DNA of 32,482 nt from Ruminococcus sp. UBA3800 (GTDB lineage: Bacteria > Bacillota > Clostridia > Oscillospirales > Ruminococcaceae): the NCBI GenBank assembly GCA_002368715.1, contig DFEO01000151.1:1-32482 (forward strand), written 5' to 3'. The first letter of the stretch is position 1. Every line of letters begins with the position of its first letter. This document shows, piece by piece, positions 30,019 to 32,482 of this stretch. Position numbers and translations under genes: made by a program. The notes under the pieces are model-generated. The model did no database searches. It saw only the letters and a list, made by a program, of their open reading frames with translations, and was not told the origin of the DNA.

Positions 30019-30822
30019 TTATGCGATATCTCTCTTGTTGTACGAGATAAGCGCTGCCGCAGCCGCTACTATCATATAAACGAGGCAGACTACTATGTGC
30101 TGTGTATAGTCGCCTATGCTGCCGCCTATCTGAAGAGACTTGATACTGCCTGTAATGGTGTATTCAGCAAGGTCGATATCAAAGCCGATCTTCTTGACCA
30201 GCATATTCACAAGATTAAGTATTGCGGATATGAGGCCGATAGAGATCGCAACACCGCTGATGATGCCGATAAGGTTGCTCCTGAAAAACTGAGCTATGGC
30301 TGCAATAACGACCGACATCGAAATATACATGAACAGGAGCAGAAGTGCATACTGCCAGAAATCTCCCGAACCTAGTTCCTTGGGGCCGTCAAAGAAAACA
30401 GCAAGCTCTATAATGCTGATGAGGACAGAAACACAGAAATAGAACACCGTGTAGATCATCACCGAGATAAACTTTGAAGCGCCGAGCATACTCCTGCTCT
30501 TCACCTGACCTGCTATCGACTTTATAAATCCCGAGTGGAAATCTCCGTTCGAGAAGAGCACCACAAAGATAGCCATATACATAGCAAAGTCGCCCAGCTG
30601 ACCCAGCGTGAGCCTTAAAAACAGAGGAGCTGTCATAACATCGCTGCTTATGCCGAGTATCTGATACACCTCAGTCAGATCATCCGCCCTGTTCATCATA
30701 AAGCTGAAAGCAAAGGCTGTCAGCGTGAACTCTCCCAGCAGCAGGATCAGAATGATCTTGAAAGCCAGTCCCTTGGGGAGCCTGTGCATATCCATTCTTA
30801 AAAGTTTAAGCATTCTGCACAC
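30019..30822 (-). CDS. ABC-2 type transporter permease
   Basis: The 267-residue protein has six predicted membrane helices, with FKIILILLLGEFTLTAFAFSF first and VVCLVYMIVAAAAALISYNKRDI last. The plan is that of the BcrB/NatB/ABC-2 permeases encoded beside antibiotic-immunity-type ATPases: soluble loop after helix 1, FSNGDFHSGFIKSIAGQVKSR after helix 2. Its start overlaps the end of the ATPase gene by 17 bases, so the pair forms one exporter. The substrate is unknown; bacitracin or lantibiotic self-protection and simple export are both possible. The terminator at 29963-29998 ends the unit. Confidence 0.85.
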   Translation of the reverse strand: MCRMLKLLRMDMHRLPKGLAFKIILILLLGEFTLTAFAFSFMMNRADDLTEVYQILGISSDVMTAPLFLRLTLGQLGDFAMYMAIFVVLFSNGDFHSGFIKSIAGQVKSRSMLGASKFISVMIYTVFYFCVSVLISIIELAVFFDGPKELGSGDFWQYALLLLFMYISMSVVIAAIAQFFRSNLIGIISGVAISIGLISAILNLVNMLVKKIGFDIDLAEYTITGSIKSLQIGGSIGDYTQHIVVCLVYMIVAAAAALISYNKRDIA

Positions 30823-31720
30823 CTCCTGTCAGCTTGAGATAGTAGGACTCAAGATCCTCGCTGTGGATAACAAGCTCGGATACCTCGACACCGCCCGTTA
30901 CAAGAGCACGGTTTATCTCGGCAGCTCTCTGCTTGTCGGCATCGACCGAGATATGGAAGGGCTCCAGCAGGCGGAAGCTAAGGCCCATATTGCCAAGGAC
31001 CTCGCTTGCCTTTCCGAAGTTGTCAATCCTGATGTCGATACCGTCTGTTCTGGCCTCGAGCATCTCCTCGGCAGACATCTCCTTTATAAGAACGCCCTCA
31101 TTTATAATACCGTAATGTGTGGCTATCTTTGCAAGCTCGTCAAGGATGTGGCTCGAGATAAGAATGGTTATCCCGCTTCCCTCGCTGAGAGAATGGATAG
31201 TTTCTCTCACCTCGGCTATTCCCTGGGGATCAAGTCCGTTTATCGGCTCGTCGAGCACCAGAAGCTCCGGCTCGCCCACAAGAGCCATAGCAATACCCAG
31301 CCTCTGTCTCATACCCAGCGAGAACCGCCCGGTGTGCTTTTTGCCCGTGTCGGCAAGACCCACCTTTTCAAGAAGGCCGTTAATATAGTCTTTGTCATAG
31401 CAGCCCATAGCAAGACATTTGAGCCTGAGATTTTCAAAAGCAGAAAGCTTTGGAAAAATACCGGGATCCTCTATAAGACATCCTATCTTATGTCTTATGC
31501 TTTTTATCCCGGCTCCCGTCTGACCAAAGATAGTCATACTGCCCGAAGTCGGTGCGGAGAGCCCGCATACCATTTTCATAAAAGTCGTTTTTCCCGCTCC
31601 GTTCTTGCCGATAAAGCCATATACCGAGCCCTTCTCGACATGAAGGCTGACGCCGTTGACGGCCTTCTTTTTGCCGAAAGCCTTGGTCAGCTGAGCGGTT
31701 TCTAAAACCAGCTCGCTCAT
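30806..31720 (-). CDS. ABC-2 type transporter ATP-binding protein (BcrA/lantibiotic-immunity type)
   Basis: The 304-residue ATPase has Walker A GKNGAGKTT, signature FSLGMRQRLGIAMAL, Walker B ELLVLDEPINGLD and H-loop ISSHIL. The C-terminal tail of about 80 residues after the ATPase core is typical of the BcrA/DrrA branch. The frame opens at 31822, but GGAGG lies about ten bases before ATG 31720 and the family N-terminus (MSELVLETAQLTKAFGKKKAV) begins there; the promoter at 31752-31780 also lies inside the longer frame, so 31720 is the start. It works with the permease encoded next to it. Confidence 0.92.
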   Translation of the reverse strand: MSELVLETAQLTKAFGKKKAVNGVSLHVEKGSVYGFIGKNGAGKTTFMKMVCGLSAPTSGSMTIFGQTGAGIKSIRHKIGCLIEDPGIFPKLSAFENLRLKCLAMGCYDKDYINGLLEKVGLADTGKKHTGRFSLGMRQRLGIAMALVGEPELLVLDEPINGLDPQGIAEVRETIHSLSEGSGITILISSHILDELAKIATHYGIINEGVLIKEMSAEEMLEARTDGIDIRIDNFGKASEVLGNMGLSFRLLEPFHISVDADKQRAAEINRALVTGGVEVSELVIHSEDLESYYLKLTGGVQNA

Positions 31721-31751
31721 GATGTATTTCCTCCAAAAACAATATGTTAAA

Positions 31752-31780
31752 ATAGTACCACATATTAAAAAAGTTGTCAA
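31752..31780 (-). promoter_or_regulatory. Promoter for the ABC-2 exporter pair
   Basis: On the minus strand, consensus -35 TTGACA (31775-31780) and -10 TACTAT (31752-31757) are 17 bases apart, about 30 bases before the ATPase start codon. Confidence 0.85.
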
Positions 31781-31806
31781 CAACCACCTATCCATTTTGC
31801 AAAAAT

Positions 31807-31838
31807 AAGGCAGACCCCACAAAAAAGAGGTCTGCCTT
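31807..31838 (-). terminator. Terminator of the GH5 endoglucanase gene
   Basis: A perfect ten-base stem, AAGGCAGACC with GGTCTGCCTT (31807-31816 and 31829-31838), twelve-base loop. On the minus strand ATTTTTGC follows. It lies about 25 bases past the endoglucanase stop codon and just upstream of the ABC-2 promoter. Confidence 0.88.
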
Positions 31839-31862
31839 GAAAAAAACTTTGTTATATTTTTA

Positions 31863-32482
31863 TCAGTGGCTTCTGTACCAGTCTCTTACAAGCTTTCCGC
31901 TTTCGGTCAGCTGAGAGGTTCCTGCGCTGATAGCCTTCAGGTTAGTTCCCGGCTTGAAAGCCGAAGCCGTTTCGTTCTTGTTTGATGCGGACCAGTTTAT
32001 ATATCCCACCTTCAGCTTGTCAAGAAGAGTCAGCCATATCTGGGTCTGGCTCTTGTTGAAGCCGCCGTTTCCGCTGGCATCACAAGTCCCGAACTCGGAA
32101 ACAAGGACCGGCAGGCCGCTGTTATAGCAGCTCTGGAGCCTGTTTCTCAGCCAGTCGGTGTGAGTGTTAGCATAGAAGTGGAGCGCATAAACACATTTCG
32201 GATCGGAAAGTCTGTTGCCGACCACCTGGTCTATATCCTGGCTCCAGGTGCCTGTTCCACAGATTATCACAGCGTTCTTGTCATACTGTCTTATAGCGCT
32301 CACAACGCTCTGGCAGTAGGACTTGATGCCGCCGTTCCAGGTCACGCCGCCGTTTGGTTCGTTGCATATCTCATAAAGAACGTTGTTATAGCCCTTATAG
32401 GTGTTGGCCATCTCCTTGAAGAAAGCGACAGCCTCGCTCTGGTGGGTCCTGGGGTCTCCGTCGCTGAGGATGTGCCAGTCGA
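31863..32482 (-). CDS. GH5 endoglucanase (cellulase), C-terminal fragment
   Basis: The frame is open to the window edge (it reads DWHILSDGDPRTHQSEAVAFF before the internal ATG at 32411), so the N-terminus lies outside. DWHIL, then YEICNEPNGGVTW with the acid/base Glu (codon 32358-32360), then LPVLVSEFGTCD with the nucleophile Glu (codon 32094-32096), and YINWSASNKNE place it in GH5, most like subfamily 2 bacterial endoglucanases. Known: cleavage of internal beta-1,4-glucosidic bonds in cellulose, normally outside the cell. The protein stops right after the catalytic domain (VRDWYRSH): no C-terminal dockerin or binding module. Any signal peptide, binding module or dockerin would have to be in the missing N-terminal part. 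Confidence 0.93.
   Translation of the reverse strand, partial: DWHILSDGDPRTHQSEAVAFFKEMANTYKGYNNVLYEICNEPNGGVTWNGGIKSYCQSVVSAIRQYDKNAVIICGTGTWSQDIDQVVGNRLSDPKCVYALHFYANTHTDWLRNRLQSCYNSGLPVLVSEFGTCDASGNGGFNKSQTQIWLTLLDKLKVGYINWSASNKNETASAFKPGTNLKAISAGTSQLTESGKLVRDWYRSH

Noticed and set aside
31721..31822. N-terminal extension of the ABC-2 ATPase with a hydrophobic stretch.
   Set aside because: It contains the promoter and the ribosome binding site for ATG 31720 and does not belong to the family N-terminus.

Overview
The window looks like a chromosomal segment of a plant-fibre-degrading Gram-positive anaerobe, most likely a Ruminococcus-type Oscillospirales bacterium. It is cut at both ends by cellulose-related genes: the 3' end of a GH94 cellobiose phosphorylase on the left, and the 3' end of a GH5 endoglucanase on the right. 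Between them are Firmicutes-type housekeeping genes (spoVG, murC, a DinR-type lexA, tex, HPr, a membrane-anchored htrA), strong AGGAGG-like ribosome binding sites and TTGACA/TATAAT-like promoters. I see no tRNA, rRNA, CRISPR array, insertion sequence or phage gene. The genus is an inference from memory of families and style.

Layout. 1-1482: GH94 tail with terminator, then a stand-alone type IV pilin-like gene with its own promoter and terminator. 1481-1762: spoVG on the minus strand. 1884-12352: a plus-strand run that may be read as one long unit or a few. It holds murC, lexA, a zinc-ribbon membrane protein, an intracellular GH43 glycosidase, a secreted beta-helix/FN3 protein, 1-phosphofructokinase, HPr and tex. 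12338-13159: an intracellular esterase, convergent with tex and overlapping it by 15 bp. 13308-26929: ten co-oriented minus-strand genes, described below. 27559-29949: htrA and a second zinc-ribbon membrane protein. 30019-31720: a two-gene ABC-2 exporter on the minus strand. 31863-32482: the GH5 fragment.

The most interesting region is 13308-26929. In transcription order it has two LolD/MacB-type ABC ATPases, the second carrying a C-terminal AbrB-like domain. Next comes a 975-residue secreted solute-binding protein with two extra jelly-roll-like domains ahead of the binding domain, then a MalF/MalG-type permease pair. After these come a membrane-anchored NHL/TPR protein, a Yip1-family membrane protein and a secreted DUF5696-like protein with an acidic Ser/Asp/Ala/Glu linker, and finally a second MalF/MalG-type pair, one with an acidic Glu/Ala-rich N-terminal arm. 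From the solute-binding protein on, gaps are -4 to 38 nt and the set ends at one hairpin, so it looks like one operon. No MalK/MsmK-type ATPase (with the C-terminal TOBE region) is present, which makes the pairing of ATPases and permeases an open question. I infer a glycan-uptake or cell-surface complex with several accessory proteins; its substrate cannot be read from the sequence.

Several starts were moved from the longest open frame to a codon with a well-placed ribosome binding site: murC (TTG 1965), lexA (ATG 3407), fruK (ATG 8908), the solute-binding protein (GTG 25196), htrA (ATG 27559) and the ABC-2 ATPase (ATG 31720).
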